Assembly: GCA_047617985.1 (NCBI GenBank)
Contig: JBLGBS010000014.1
Location: forward strand, 1-23,283
DNA from: SW-4-43-9 sp047617985
GTDB lineage: Archaea > Nanohalarchaeota > Nanosalinia > Nanosalinales > Nanosalinaceae
Direction: 5' to 3'
DNA length: 23,283 nt
Position 1 is the first letter of the stretch. Each line of letters opens with the position of its first letter. The notes beneath the pieces were generated by a model. That model saw nothing but the letters and a program-made list of their open reading frames with translations, searched no databases and was not told the DNA's origin. Both the position numbers and the translations under genes were made by a program. Below, in pieces: positions 23,182 through 23,283 of the stretch.

Positions 23182-23283
23182 TTACTGCAGAGCTTCTTCG
23201 ATTGTCGATTCAAACCTTGAGTACGGCTGGGCGCCTTCAATCATCTGATCGTTGATGAAGATTGTCGGTGTAGCTTTTGCTCC
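23182..23283 (-). CDS. C-terminal end of a second DsbA-like thioredoxin protein, cut by the window edge
   Basis: The reverse strand from the window edge encodes GAKATPTIFINDQMIEGAQP and then YSRFESTIEEALQ and a stop. The ATPTIFIND stretch is the cis-Pro loop and following strand of DsbA-like thioredoxins, and 'GAQPYSRFE' is the usual end of the DSBA-oxidoreductase group. The CxxC active site lies beyond the window, so activity cannot be judged. Its stop is four bases before the start of the CAGC membrane protein, so the two form an operon. It is distinct from the zinc-finger DsbA at 6983-7789, whose corresponding stretch reads TGTPSIFVNGERIPNNEYAS. Confidence 0.8.
   Translation of the reverse strand, partial: GAKATPTIFINDQMIEGAQPYSRFESTIEEALQ

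Noticed and set aside
23178..23240. Longer start for the CAGC membrane protein
   Set aside because: It would overlap the DsbA-like coding end in another frame; the ATG at 23177 follows that stop by four bases.

Overview
The window looks like a stretch of chromosome from a halophilic archaeon with a compact genome. The best guess is a nanohaloarchaeon or similar DPANN lineage, but that placement is inference. The archaeal evidence is direct: a histone N-terminus, a family B DNA polymerase with a C-terminal PCNA-binding motif, a type 2 methionine aminopeptidase, a MjOgg-type 8-oxoguanine glycosylase, an ADP-forming acetate-CoA ligase, and TATA-like boxes about 26-30 nt before several start codons. 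Most soluble proteins are strongly acidic (Glu/Asp-rich), as expected of a salt-in halophile. The pyruvate dehydrogenase E3 begins with the MVVGDIE-type leader I recall from haloarchaeal E3 proteins. Genes are tightly packed; the longest gene-free gap is about 210 bp (101-310).

Layout. Bases 1-100 hold the start of a histone gene (minus). A calcineurin-like phosphoesterase (minus) and an AT-rich TraB/PrgY-like gene (plus) follow. Next come DNA polymerase B (2040-4451) and an unknown acidic protein. A solo-TnpB IS200/IS605-type element lies at about 4870-6326, with matching hairpins at both ends. Its right end touches the stop codon of an Ogg2-type DNA glycosylase that lacks the usual catalytic Asp.

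From 6983 to 10495 there is a cell-surface redox and metal cluster. It holds a DsbA-like protein fused to a cytoplasmic C2H2 zinc finger, a divergent DsbB, an ATP-cone protein, a CcdA-like membrane protein, a His-rich membrane-anchored protein, and a 53-codon TRASH-like Cys protein. Upstream on the same strand are a Ca2+-type P2 ATPase (10528-13200) and a full pyruvate dehydrogenase operon (E3, E2, E1beta, E1alpha; 13211-18063). From 8404 to 18063 everything lies on the minus strand with gaps of about 30 nt or less.

On the plus strand, 18164-22669 holds a small membrane protein, ADP-forming acetate-CoA ligase, malic enzyme and methionine aminopeptidase. The right edge (minus) has the C-terminus of another DsbA-like thioredoxin and a coupled membrane protein with a CAGC motif.

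How the genes work together. Malic enzyme (malate to pyruvate), the pyruvate dehydrogenase complex (pyruvate to acetyl-CoA + NADH) and ADP-forming acetate-CoA ligase (acetyl-CoA to acetate + ATP) form a complete route yielding ATP by substrate-level phosphorylation. DsbA, DsbB, CcdA and the Cys/His-rich proteins suggest oxidative folding and metal handling outside the membrane.

The most notable observations are: an E2 gene whose intact lipoyl domain requires an ATT start behind a strong Shine-Dalgarno; tandem E3-binding domains in that E2; the zinc finger-DsbA fusion; the TnpB with a displaced RuvC glutamate and covarying end hairpins; the Asp-to-Ser change in Ogg; and the short TRASH-like gene.
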